Shown: piece by piece, positions 50,982 to 62,179 of the stretch
Layout of the letters: the number at the start of each line of letters is the position of its first letter
Position numbering within the stretch: the stretch's first letter is position 1
Assembly: GCA_029718625.1 (NCBI GenBank)
Contig: CM056376.1
Location: 122,928,767 to 122,992,766, forward strand
Reading direction: 5' to 3'
Length of the DNA: 64,000 nt
Source: Synaphobranchus kaupii
Lineage: Eukaryota; Chordata; Actinopteri; Anguilliformes; Synaphobranchidae
The notes under the pieces: model-generated
The model's input: only the letters and a program-made list of their open reading frames with translations
The model's database searches: none
What the model was told of the DNA's origin: nothing
Translations under genes and position numbers: made by a program

Positions 50982-53900
50982 AAAAAGAAAAACATACACA
51001 CACTCACCACCCGACTCTAGCTACGCTGTCTCCAGACCACTATTGTTCCCTTGCTGTTTAAAAGCGAGAGCCCCAACAAAGAAGGTTGGCAGTGGGCGCA
51101 TTAGCGAATGGGTGAAAGAAACAAAGCCGATAATGGGTTTGAGCCAGTCGCTTCAGAAGCACAATACACTGCTTAATTCTTGACAAATGTGGTGTGCGGT
51201 TTATCATTTGTTCTTTTGGGTCTGAGAAGAGAAAGACAAGGGGTTACCATATAGAAAACAGTCTGGACCCAGGCCGCCATGTTCCGCCGCAACAATGCAG
51301 AACTCAGCGGCCCTTCAGTTTTAATGTCTGTGTTAGGGAAAGTGCAGGAAACATGCTTTTGTTTTATTTCTTTATTTATTTATTCCTCAGAAAATGTAGA
51401 ACACAAACCAAAGGCGTTAATCCAAGCTATTATGAACAGTGAACAGTTGTGCCGTTGACCTGGATGTCAATTGATCTGCCTCACATGACTTAAGTTACAA
51501 ATAATCAATCTAATGAGTTTATTCCATACATGTTGAATGAGCACCAATATGCGTTTGGAGGTAAAATTTTCACTATAATTCAATCTCTCTTTCCAAGTCT
51601 TTCAATCTCTGAAAAATGTGACTCTTTTATTTCTGCCCAATCTGCTGTATCTAGTCTCGGTGCTAGATAACTCCTATTCAGTGAGTGTGTAATGGCTGTA
51701 TGCCATATGCTGGGCCTGCATTTGCCAAGGAGTACTCCTCTCAAAGCAGTGTGTATGCTGGGCATCATCTGCCATTTTCTGCCTCTTCCTTGTTGACATT
51801 GTAAGTAATTTTTCATGTAAATTGTAGAGTTTTTTTTTATTTTATTTTTTTTTATTTGTAAAACATAATCTATATCTATATGTGCAACCTACCTAATGAT
51901 CTCACAAACACACCTCCAGTCAGGTACATCTTTGTGCCTATATAAGTACCGCTAGCTTTTCAACAGCAATTGTTTTGTGTCATGGAGCAACTGATACATA
52001 TACTGAAGATAGGGAGACAGGAAAGAGGGGACTCAGAACAGCACTGTCAGTGTAAACTGACACTGTGTTTTCCCTTGTCACTTCTGTTCTTTCACTGGAT
52101 AGTATTCTGCTCTCCCATACACATGTAATCTAGTAGACTCTTGAGGGGTGAGTCGAGAGGTTCGCCGGCAGTCCTGCGTGGCAATGCGTGTGACACGTCG
52201 GCCACCCCGGGCCTTGTTCCACCCTCCAGGACACAGGGCCACCAGTCAGTGTTAATGATGGAACCTAATCTGCCCCTCGATCCCCAAAGCACATCTGCCA
52301 GGGCTCTGGCGTGGGGGCGGGGGTGGCTATACGCCACAGCAACAGCCGCACGCCAATAAGTGGCAGTGTGTTGCCAACCGTTGTACTTTTCGTCCTTAAT
52401 TTGTACAACCAAGGCGCTCGGCCGCGCTATCGGCAGCGCTCATTCCCGGCTTTGTGTTTACCGAGCGTGGGAGGCGAAGATGTACGCCCGGACTTGAAGA
52501 AAGAAAACCTTTGTCTAAGATGAGACAAGACAAAAAAGCAGCTACATTATTCGGACCTGTTTTCCTTAGAATGCATTGTTGCACTTGGCATACTTAAGAT
52601 GATGCAAGCCCTTCATTTCGCCAGAGAACAAAAGCAGTGAAACTAGGCCAGGGCGCCTAGACGGCAGCATCTTAGACACTCCTTATTCCTCATCTTGCTA
52701 CCGAACACAACTATCACGTGCCGTCAGCTCTTTTGATAAGTGGATCAATTTGCATATATCTTGTGGTGCCCGTCTGCCTTCTATGCAGAGACAGTGTTTC
52801 ATTCTTCTGGCTTTCTGAACTGGGATCTCTATTTTTGGTGCACGCACACACACACACTGAATACGTGTCTTAAATATACGTATCCAGTCTAAAATCACTG
52901 AAGCATATTTAAAGTACATGCAATATGCAGTCCAAAAGCACAAACAGTCAACTGTGTATTGTTGTAAAATCAAGAAACAGTTCTACTCTATGTTACAAAC
53001 AGTACAATTAAAAGTACAGTTATTATTATAAAATAACAGTAACACTAGTTATTGTACAATGTGAGCTGCCTTGTATATAGAAATGCATAAACATATATTA
53101 AAGGCATATATTAACCATTTGTTTTAACCAAGCATAGACGTTTTTGCACCCATTCCTCTGTTGATTTTTAAAAAAAAGCATCCCTTAATCTTTGTCAATG
53201 GTTCATTGGCATCATCTCTACAAACATTATAATCACAAGGGCCTCTAATGAGTTAATGGTTAGATTACCATAATGCATATTTACAATGACCAATACACCA
53301 GTTAGCAAAGATGGCAGATCAAAGGCACCTATAATCAGATCCGATCACTGCCGTTGAGATCACAGTCATGGTTGACAGTGGCTTCATCAGGCAACTGATC
53401 ACCCAGTGGATTTACTGTATTCTGAGATATTTGTCATGAATTAAATCACATAGTAATATACATATGCATTGTGCATCCACGTGCATAATCCCCATGCACA
53501 TTTTAAATAAATTAAATTCCAGTGAATTGCAGACCACTTTGAATTGGGTTTTTGTGCTATGCTCCTCAAAAAATACACGCGTGGGCCCACCAGGGATTTT
53601 GGTCCCCATGAGAACACCTCACATTGGGCCGCCACCCCAGGGCACCCTATCCCTGTACAATTTCCAGCACAATTCTTTGAAGGCCCCTGTCATTCAGGGC
53701 TCTACCTCCCTATATGCAAGATCCCAAGTTGCATTTTTACAGGCTTAAAAAAATACATTTGAAGCACTTTCAGTTTTGATGTTAGAATTCATTTATCACA
53801 GGGCCGTTCCAGGCAGTGATCCAGTTCAGAGGGCCAGATTCAGCCTGGTGTAGTGAACTGACCCAGAAAAACTGCCACCTCCCCAGATGGTTTGCCTTGT

Positions 53901-54109
53901 TTTGTGAGAGAAGAGAGACTAGGGGTGAGCCACCTGTGTAAGGCATTCAGATGTTTATCTGGGATTGCAGCCATTAAATAGCCAACTGCGTTATCCACTG
54001 GAAAGGACCACGACTACAGCAATGTTGATGCGTCAGAACTGTTGCGGAAGAATGAATATTCCCCAAATCTAGGTCCACTCCTTGGCCCGCACCATGCATG
54101 CAGATATGG
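50982..54109. other. Noncoding stretch
   Basis: No supported gene. 52130-52560 is notably CpG-rich with frames on both strands (up to 106 codons) but no protein domain. Confidence 0.45.
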
Positions 54110-54118
54110 ACGCACACA

Positions 54119-54186
<68 letters not shown>

Positions 54187-54192
54187 CACACA
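54110..54192. repeat. (CACG)n microsatellite
   Basis: About 16 perfect CACG units flanked by CA steps. Alternating purine-pyrimidine sequence, a strong Z-DNA former in principle. Confidence 0.97.
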
Positions 54193-55550
54193 GTTATTAC
54201 AATTATTACCGTTATCGACCTGGAAAATTCTCCCCACCCGTAGCTATTTTACAATTGCAGTAAACAGCTCTTTGAAAAAGGAATGTATTTAAGAAAAGTA
54301 TGTGCAAGGTGATAATAACAGAGAGGGCAGCTGTCAATGGTTAACAAAAATAATTATTTGAGGTCACCCGTTTTTCATTTCTATTCAAGCTAATTAAACA
54401 AAACACAAGGCTGAGTTCCAGCAAATCTGAAACATTCAGACACGTTTGAGACTTTGTTAGCTCTGAACTAGTTCAAAAGGCTTTAGATTGGGCTCATTTC
54501 CATGCAACCTGGGAATTTTTAATTTCTTTTTTTGTTGTAAATTATTATTTAATAAAAGCTACGGAATGCTGATGCAATTACAAGAAAGAGGTATTTCCTA
54601 ACCATCAGTGCACATTCTGGCACGCATATTCTCCCGGTTGGAATAGTTTACCTTCGTATTGCTCATCCAAATTGTGCACACACTTCCTAAATTAGTTTGC
54701 ATGTTCTGAATTAAGATGGTATGTCTTTGTGCGAGTATTAATGCTTGTTTGTGAAAAGGCACGTTGCTTCCCTTAACTTGAAAAGCATGGATTTATATAA
54801 AACGTTTAGAATTTTCCCAAAGCCGTCAGTGTGCATTGAGGAAGGTGCAACACTATGAAATAGTGTGTAACACTAGCTGGCACAATTGCAAAGAATCATG
54901 GGAAAAATGAACAACAATAAATATGGCAGGGCCCAGAAAGTTAGCCGGGCAGTGGCTAATCTCTGCTACAGTATTACTCTATTAGGCTTTGCGAGGGTGA
55001 TTCGCCCCAGGCCCTGCCCCACCCCACCATTGGGATGACTCTGCCTATGTTACATTGATGTGTCAATACTTTCTGATTATGAATATTGTGCATAGACAAG
55101 CTGCCATATTCACCTAATATATTATCATTGTAATATGTACAATAATTCTATCTTTTTTAAATGTCCATATAACAATTCAGTAATACAAAATCAGACCCAG
55201 AACAATGAATGTCTTTAACTGGAAGTACTAAGCACACAGCAAGAACATTTACTTACATAGGGAAATTTACATAAAGATAATGCCGGAAATGTAGACTACC
55301 TGAAAAAGAAGGAATGCTGAGAACTCCAACAGTCAGATGTTGCATTGTTATTTTTGAATATTTGAATATTTTGATTTGAAGATAAATGCAAAATTAATGC
55401 ATAACCAAATGCACAGATAAATAAAACTATAAGCTGGCTAATCCGGCTAAAGTCCAAATGTTCCCAGCAGTTCAAATTGTCCCATGGACTGTCATCAAGC
55501 ACTGCACTCTCCCTGCATGACAGAATATGTTGCAGTGATCAGACATGCAA
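54193..55550. other. Noncoding stretch
   Basis: No supported gene or repeat boundary. Confidence 0.55.
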
Positions 55551-55578
55551 AGGAATAATAAATAAATAAATAAATAAA
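55551..55578. repeat. (AATA)n microsatellite
   Basis: About six AATA units. Confidence 0.9.
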
Positions 55579-55829
55579 GACAAGCTTTTCAATCATTATC
55601 AGAGCATACTTGAGTTATCTATGTCCATATCCTGGCTCAGGTATTATCAAATTATAAGAGCTATCCAAACCACATATTTGTCTACATAAAACAACTCAGT
55701 CCTTTTCCTCTAAAGCATATTTTAAATAAAAATAAAAATAAACTCCATAAAAACCATTCCAATCATATTCCACATTCACCAAATTACTATTTAATTTCAC
55801 AAAAATGACCATCTAATATCTTAATTGTG

Positions 55830-56160
55830 GGGAGCTTTAATTATCCCACATGCTTTGCGGATTAGGCTCGAAGAAACTGATAATTACCTCCATGAATATT
55901 CATCAGCGGCGGCGCTGAGTTCATGTCAAGGATTTGGTCCTCTCTGTGCTTGACATGACGTCACTATGGTTCATTAAGCAGAAGAAAAAGTTTGAGTTTA
56001 GCCCGGGGGTGGTTTCTTACAGTCGGCAAACAGTAATTAGGAACAGTTGATCGTTAAATGAGGTGAGAACAAATCCAACGGAGATTGTTTGGCAAACTGA
56101 CGCTGAAAATCTTGCTGCCTGCAAAGGTGGGGTGATTGCGGGCTCAGTCTGAATTAATTG
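55830..56160. promoter_or_regulatory. Candidate conserved noncoding block with CRE
   Basis: Complex sequence with a consensus TGACGTCA at 55956-55963, next to TTGACATGACG, and several TAAT/ATTA words (GATAATTACC, TTAATTATCC). The look is that of a developmental enhancer, but this is inference without alignment. Confidence 0.25.
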
Positions 56161-59100
56161 GAGAAAAAACTGGAAGAAAGAAAAAAAAAAACTATAAATA
56201 ATGTATTAGGCTTTATTTGGAAATTTGAATGAGGAGAAGTAACTGTGAAAAAGATATTATACCAAGCATTAGGAACACAATTAGAATACAATTTATGAAT
56301 GTATCTCTGTTATTATGCTTGCAATATTTTCATAATCACGTATGATTTTTGCTACAGATGAAACATTTTTGGTTTATTCATCATTAGTGAAATGATTGAC
56401 TAACTTTGACATACATAAGCCCAACAACACCTCATTAGTAGGCGGTTGGGCAGATGTGACGAGATGATTTAACCTGATGAGTAACACAAATGGAAAGCTA
56501 TGTATTCTTGGCATGTTTGAGGCTCAATTAAAGTTAACAGCCTGTCCCTCACTTTGGGATGGAACTCATTGCTGTTTCTTCATTTTTTTCTGCTCGTTTT
56601 GAATGTTTTTTATTTATTTCGGATAGTGGAAGGAAGAAGGGATGCAACCAGCTTCACAGTAGATACTGGGGATGGACTGGATGCCGGTTTAAAAGTAAAC
56701 ACATTTTCAGAAAATCAAGATTTTATTAAAAGAAGCAATCGCTGGGTTTACGTCCACCGGCACGGGCACCTACGCTCCAGGCTTGTGTTAAGAGTTGGGG
56801 GAGACGTATACAGTGGCAGATGATGAGCTGAGATAGACGGGGAGGGAGAATTCCCTTTGAACTGGCCATTGGTCTTGACCGGTTTTCATTCATTCTCCTT
56901 GATTTTCTCCACAGCAATTAAACATGCTCAAAATGATTAAACTGTGATGCAAGAAATGACAGAACATTTTAGATGTCTGAATTTGTGCAAATGTATCCTT
57001 TAACTGCCAATGTGAAGATGAAAAGAACAAGTTAAAAGCCTATGAAAATAGATTGGTGTTCACTTATGTAATCCTCCTGAGGTGATCCTCCTCAAATTCA
57101 TGCACAGGGACGAGCTTCAGATGCACAGAGGAGAACTTGATTACTTTTTTTTGCAAGAAAAATAATTTCCATAAGTGATTGCGTATATATACCAGTAACA
57201 ACATTGACGTTGAAAGCATCAGATCTATTATTTAGGGGACAATGTAAAATTCCAGGGGTTCTGTTCAGTCCATATGAACATGTTTTATCATGTGTCTTAT
57301 TTTCATTTTGCTTTGATCCCTGGTGATTATGCAGTGCCACATTGTTTATATGCTTTGGATTATAACCCTCGCTGTTTTTTGGAAATGCACCCCCATATAC
57401 ATAGACTGACCAAAATAGAAAATCAGTTTAGATTCTATAGGGGTTTTCTGCAGTGAGATTCGGCATCTTTGAAGTTGTTGATGTGGGACAAAAGATACCA
57501 CTCATTTCACAAAAACAACTTAATATGAATACATAATGTGAATCCCATTTAAAAAAATTATATTTAATGCCTACAAATTCACTGTACCTGCAGTTTCTCT
57601 TAGGAAATGTTCCTCACTAAGGGCTGTATACTGTATGCTCTATACTGTATATACTGTACAATCTCAGTTAGCCATATTACACACTATACGACACAGCAGA
57701 GAAAAAGTTTTTTTTGTTTTGTGTCGGGCAGTGTGGCGTCAGGATTTTAATCCTTAAACAGTCTTAAAGGCTAATATTGCAGTTTGCAAGTTTTTGTTGT
57801 GTACCCTCCGATTCAGACATGGCTGCCAAAGGCTCCTCTTTTGTGGGCCTGTGACATTCATTGTGAAGGCCTGGAGCTTGGCTGTCACTGTTTGCCCATC
57901 TTCGCTCCAAGGGAACTTCTCCAGTGAGACAGATGGGCCCCTCGGGCCCTGGGCCCCTGAACCCCCCCACCACAAACCACAACTGACAGGGACAATGCAA
58001 CACATGATTGGACAAGAGGCGGAAGAAAAGTAGAGAAATTCAAGTTATGGCACTCAATTCAAGTTATGAGACTCAATATGGATCCACTGCTAGTAGTAGT
58101 AATTATGTTACATAAGAGGATCTCCGATATCTCTCATTGGGAGCTCGGACAATTCCACGCTTGGCAGACGTACGTTTGCATCATCTGAAGGACAGAAGAA
58201 AAGAAAAGGGAAATAAAGGGGTTAGAAGTGCAGTCTGCGGTACTGTTTTGCAGATTAACGATACATGGGAATTTAGACATTTAGACATGTAATTGGCTGA
58301 GACAAAAGGAGGGTGATTAGTCATACAGGTGGCTAGGGCGCAGTTCTGATTCTGGCCAATGACATCAGGGTGTCATACCCGTTAGCTCTACGAGGTGCAT
58401 TATATCAGGTAGGTCTATTTGAGTCCAGCCATTTTTAGGTGAACATTATTCAGTGTGCGTGTCTGTGTCTGTTTGTGTGTGTAGAATCTAACAACAGAGT
58501 GAACTGAATATCAAATGACTTTATCTCTATTTTTTCCTTTCTATCCCAAGCTCACGAACATTCACACACAAATACGCCTCCCATGATTTTTCCCATGTAG
58601 CTGAAATGTTTACCGCATACTATTTGTTTATGTACTTATGTATTTATTATTGTCACCATCTGGCTATTAACAGCCACTAGGCGGAACATGTAGATTGCCC
58701 CCAAGTGATTTGTCAGGAAACAGAGTTCATGAGAGAGTTCAGTTTAACCCTGCCCTCTCTGCCTTGGAGATCTACAAAGGCACAGTTTCAGACCACAGAG
58801 GGACTGTCTGATGGCTGCTTTCCCAATTAGTCTATGATTTTCAATGGTTGCATGGGATCGTAACCCCCCCACCCCTTCCAAACCAGACGTGCACAACCAG
58901 ACTGTTGCGCCCACAAATGTGCGGAACGCAGAAAGGTGGCCCGTGTAGGCTCTGATAACAGCAAAGGTAGTAGCGAACCTCAAAAACGCAAACTACGTTG
59001 CACGTCAAAGTGTTAAATTTGAAACTTCCATGTTAATCTGCTTTAAAAATAAATAAATGGTTGATTTGTGATTCTGTCATTTTTCGGAGACTTATTCTCG

Positions 59101-59274
59101 CTCTCTCCCTGCTAGCGACTGCTCCCCCCACCCCCCTCCTCCATGCCCCCAGCATAGAGCTGCAGCTGGTTGGCAGTTTTCAGGCAGTGCCATTACTGAT
59201 GGACATGTCCTGATTCATGGGCCAGTGTCCCTAGAGCAGCTTGGAGAAAATTATCTTTGGCAAACAAAAAAGGG
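56161..59274. other. Noncoding stretch
   Basis: No supported gene. The 83-codon minus-strand frames at 57754-58015 exist in two registers over the same bases, which argues against coding. Confidence 0.5.
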
Positions 59275-59303
59275 CTCTCACTCTCACTCTCACTCTCCCT
59301 CTT

Positions 59304-59342
<39 letters not shown>
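59275..59342. repeat. (CT)n microsatellite
   Basis: CTCTCA repeats merging into a pure CT tract. Confidence 0.95.
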
Positions 59343-59906
59343 AATGTATGTACATTAATCTCACTTAGCACTCAGAAAATTACTTTAAAAAATGGACTTC
59401 ACAGTATTAAAAAAAATAAGCTGGAAAATGCTATTCAAAATGTTTGACATGTTCTTAGCTAAAATGTTATGGAACAAACTCAAATTCTGAATCAAAAATT
59501 GAATGGGCATCAATGGGCACATAGATGGCAAATTAATGCAAGTAAAATCTAAAATCATGATTTCACAAAATTAACCTGACCACTGACACTGCACAACACC
59601 CTGCAAAGCTTCATATACTGTATCACCTGCCATACAAGCTCATCCATGACGTGCAAACATGACGCACTTCTTAAACTCTCTATATCAACTTGTAATTTTA
59701 AAATGGGCAGACAGCTTTTTGTCAAAATTGAAAAGAAATGATCTGCAGCACGGGACTTGCAAAATGTCATGCAATTTGGCTGATGCAAGACCGAGAAAAT
59801 ATTCCCCTCACAATCTAATTTAGGATAAAAACAGTCTATAATGTGTAGTATCATTACATCCACACATGCTGGAAAAAAATAAATATATATATATTAAAAA
59901 AATGAA
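59343..59906. other. Noncoding stretch
   Basis: A 102-codon minus-strand frame (59555-59863) has no recognised domain. Confidence 0.45.
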
Positions 59907-60586
59907 AAAAGGGTTATAAAAAAAATCACCGTTTGGTGAATTGGCTTAATGTCACACTGAAAAAATGAGAAAAATCCAACCTTTAATTGAAGTAAACTTA
60001 TTTTTCCATAGAGTTCAATAGGAAAATTTGTCAGGAGAAACAACCCTTAAAGTGATCCATCCGTATCTACCACATATCTGGCAGCAGAGTGATGGTTTGA
60101 GGCTCGTTTGATACCTCAGACCCTTGATGACTTACAGCCAATTTACCAACCATGTATTCCATACTGTTCCAGCATAATTTACCGCTAAATCTAGTCCCAC
60201 CCCCCAATTCCCATAGAGATCCATTCAAATGCAGAGACGTTATAGTATCGCTTGCAAGAGTATCAGAAAATAAGATATCAATATCTTTTGATGTTGTTGG
60301 GTCACAGACATCAGGAAGTCATGGTGACCTAATATTAAAAATGATCACTTTATTCTATATATATAAATGCAGGGGTGCCAATAATTGTGGCACACGTGGT
60401 TTTGTTAAAAATATTTATTTCTTGACGGCGGATTTTTTTTTCTCATAATAAATTTAATTCAATTAAAGGTTGGATTTACTTTTATTTTTTCAGTGTGACA
60501 TTATGCTAATTCACCAAACCGTGAATTTTTTTATAACCCTTTTTACTCATCTTTACCAGGGGTGCCAATAATAGTGGAGGGCACTG
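59907..60586. mobile_element. Tc1/mariner-like miniature element, left end lost
   Basis: The right end is CAATAATAGTGGAGGGCACTG followed by TA, the terminus of a common fish Tc1-like family. Inverted arms share AGGGTTATAAAAAAA, TCACCGTTTGGTGAATT-type and AATGTCACACTGAAAAAAT words (59915-60000 with 60455-60545). The outermost left terminus is missing and replaced by AT-rich sequence. No transposase frame. The middle (60155-60290) carries the segment shared with 25.6 kb. Confidence 0.75.
60155..60290 (+). repeat. Segment shared with the 25.6-kb hairpin locus
   Basis: TTCCATACTGTTCC, TAAATCTAGTCCCACCCCCC, AATTCCCATAGAGATCC and AAATAAGATATCAA occur in the same order as at 25609-25735. Only one arm is present here, so this copy is not a hairpin. 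Confidence 0.85.
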
Positions 60587-60773
60587 TATGTAAGCAATAT
60601 CACATGGGAGAGAGTGCTGTAATACTGCATATCAGCACGGCTGTAATTCGGTCGTAGGAACAAGGTCGCAGGCAGAGGTCCGAAGATAATCGGCATATAT
60701 TTGCTTTGGCAAAATGTATGTTCTTTTGTCATGTACAAAGCCAGTTTGATTATTGCGATTATTTGAATCTCAT

Positions 60774-61023
60774 AATTGAGACCCTGGTGCTAAAAGTACT
60801 GAAGTTACATTTTTAGACAATTCAAGTTGAGCATAGAAACATGTTGTATTTGTTTAGTTAAGTCCACCCTTTAAATATTGTTAATAGAAAAGGTGCCTAA
60901 GCAATGCATAAAACAACAAAACATTTAATGGCTGATTTTATGGATCAATGATATTTTCGGATTTGATTTTCTTAAAATAGACATTTTGTGACTTCAGTAC
61001 TTTTACCACCAGGGTCTTCAATT
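60774..61023 (+). mobile_element. Palindrome-ended miniature element, copy 1
   Basis: Begins AATTGAGACCCTGGTGC and ends with the inverted ACCAGGGTCTTCAATT. The inverted arms run about 33 bases (through AAAAGTACTGAAGT). The interior has CAATTCAAGTTGAGCATAG and GATATTTTCGGATTTGATTT in common with copy 2. No frame. Target duplication is ambiguous because the ends themselves are palindromic (AATT). Confidence 0.85.
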
Positions 61024-61951
61024 TCCAAATAACACACACTGCTCAAACATATTGGATACCTAGGTACAACTACATTTTAACATCAAAAAATATTATACTG
61101 GCTCCTTTATTTGCAGTATTTGTCTCTGCCAATGCCACACGTTCTCCCTCCCCACTCTCTCTCTCCCTCCCCACTTCCCTCACTCTGCTCTCTCTCTCTC
61201 TCTCTCATGTCCTCATGTATCCCTGTCTCCTTAATGTGCAGGCATGGAGTAGTCCCAGGGAAACTGCAGAGGAACAGCTGCTCATGATTACATTACCTAC
61301 TACAGACACAATCAGCCCATTTTTCTTGGCTCCACAGTCTGTTGAATAAGTAATTTAATAATTTGACAAAAATATTTGCGGTGTATTCAGCCATTTGGTT
61401 CTGATTAGTCCAGGCTCTGTCGCTGAATTATTTTGCAGGTCATGCTCCATGGGTAAAATTGTGTCCACGGTTTAATACAAATGCGTTTATTTTTATCTTG
61501 CCATTTAAAAGTTAATGTTTTTTTTTGTTTTATTTTAGGTCTGGAAGTTTAATGGAAAATGGCTTTGTGCCATTGCCTGTCCCATTGGTGACTTAAATGT
61601 GACGTGTCTCGCTGAAATCCACGGCTTTAATGAAAACCACATTTTCAAAAAGGGCTGCTCATGTCGGGTCCCGGTAGGATGCCTAGTCCAGTTGTCATGA
61701 TAAAATATGAACTGCTTATTAATATCAATAGGGCTACATTCATGAGGTACAGATTTATGCAGACTGGAGTAAGTTTCCAATGACCTCGAAAACTGTAAAT
61801 GAGCACCCATATGGAATTCTCCGTCTATTACTGTGAAGAAATATTCTGTCTCTGTTATTCAAGTACCTGAAGGTTATATTTAGATATGCATCCTATAAGA
61901 AAAACTTTTGCTGAGTGTTTACCTGAAAAAAACTATAATCAGATTTTTTGT
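61024..61951. other. Noncoding stretch between the two miniature copies
   Basis: Includes an imperfect CT tract at about 61155-61206. A 91-codon minus-strand frame (61535-61810) has no domain. Confidence 0.5.
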
Positions 61952-62179
61952 AATTGAAGACCCTGGTGCTAAAAGTACTGAAGTCACATTTTTAGACAAT
62001 TCAAGTTGAGCATAGAAACATGTTGTATTTGTTTAGCTAAGTCCACCCTATAAAAGGTGCCTAAGCAATGCATAAAAACAGCAAAACTTGTAATAGCTGA
62101 TTTTATGGATCAATGATATTTTCGGATTTGATTTTCTCAAAATAGACATTTTGTACTTTTAGCACCAGGGTCTTCAATT
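61952..62179 (+). mobile_element. Palindrome-ended miniature element, copy 2
   Basis: Same orientation and family as 60774-61023. The left terminus AATTGAAGACCCTGGTGC and right terminus GCACCAGGGTCTTCAATT are perfectly inverted. Relative to copy 1 it lacks about 15 bases in the middle and about 9 bases in the right arm (GACTTCAGT). Confidence 0.88.

Noticed and set aside
52092..52412. 106-codon frame in CpG-rich DNA
   Set aside because: Frames are open on both strands simply because the region is GC-rich; no motif.
61510..61620. T-rich tract with TTTTAG resembling a splice acceptor before an exon
   Set aside because: The following sequence has stops in the frames checked and no matching donor or domain.
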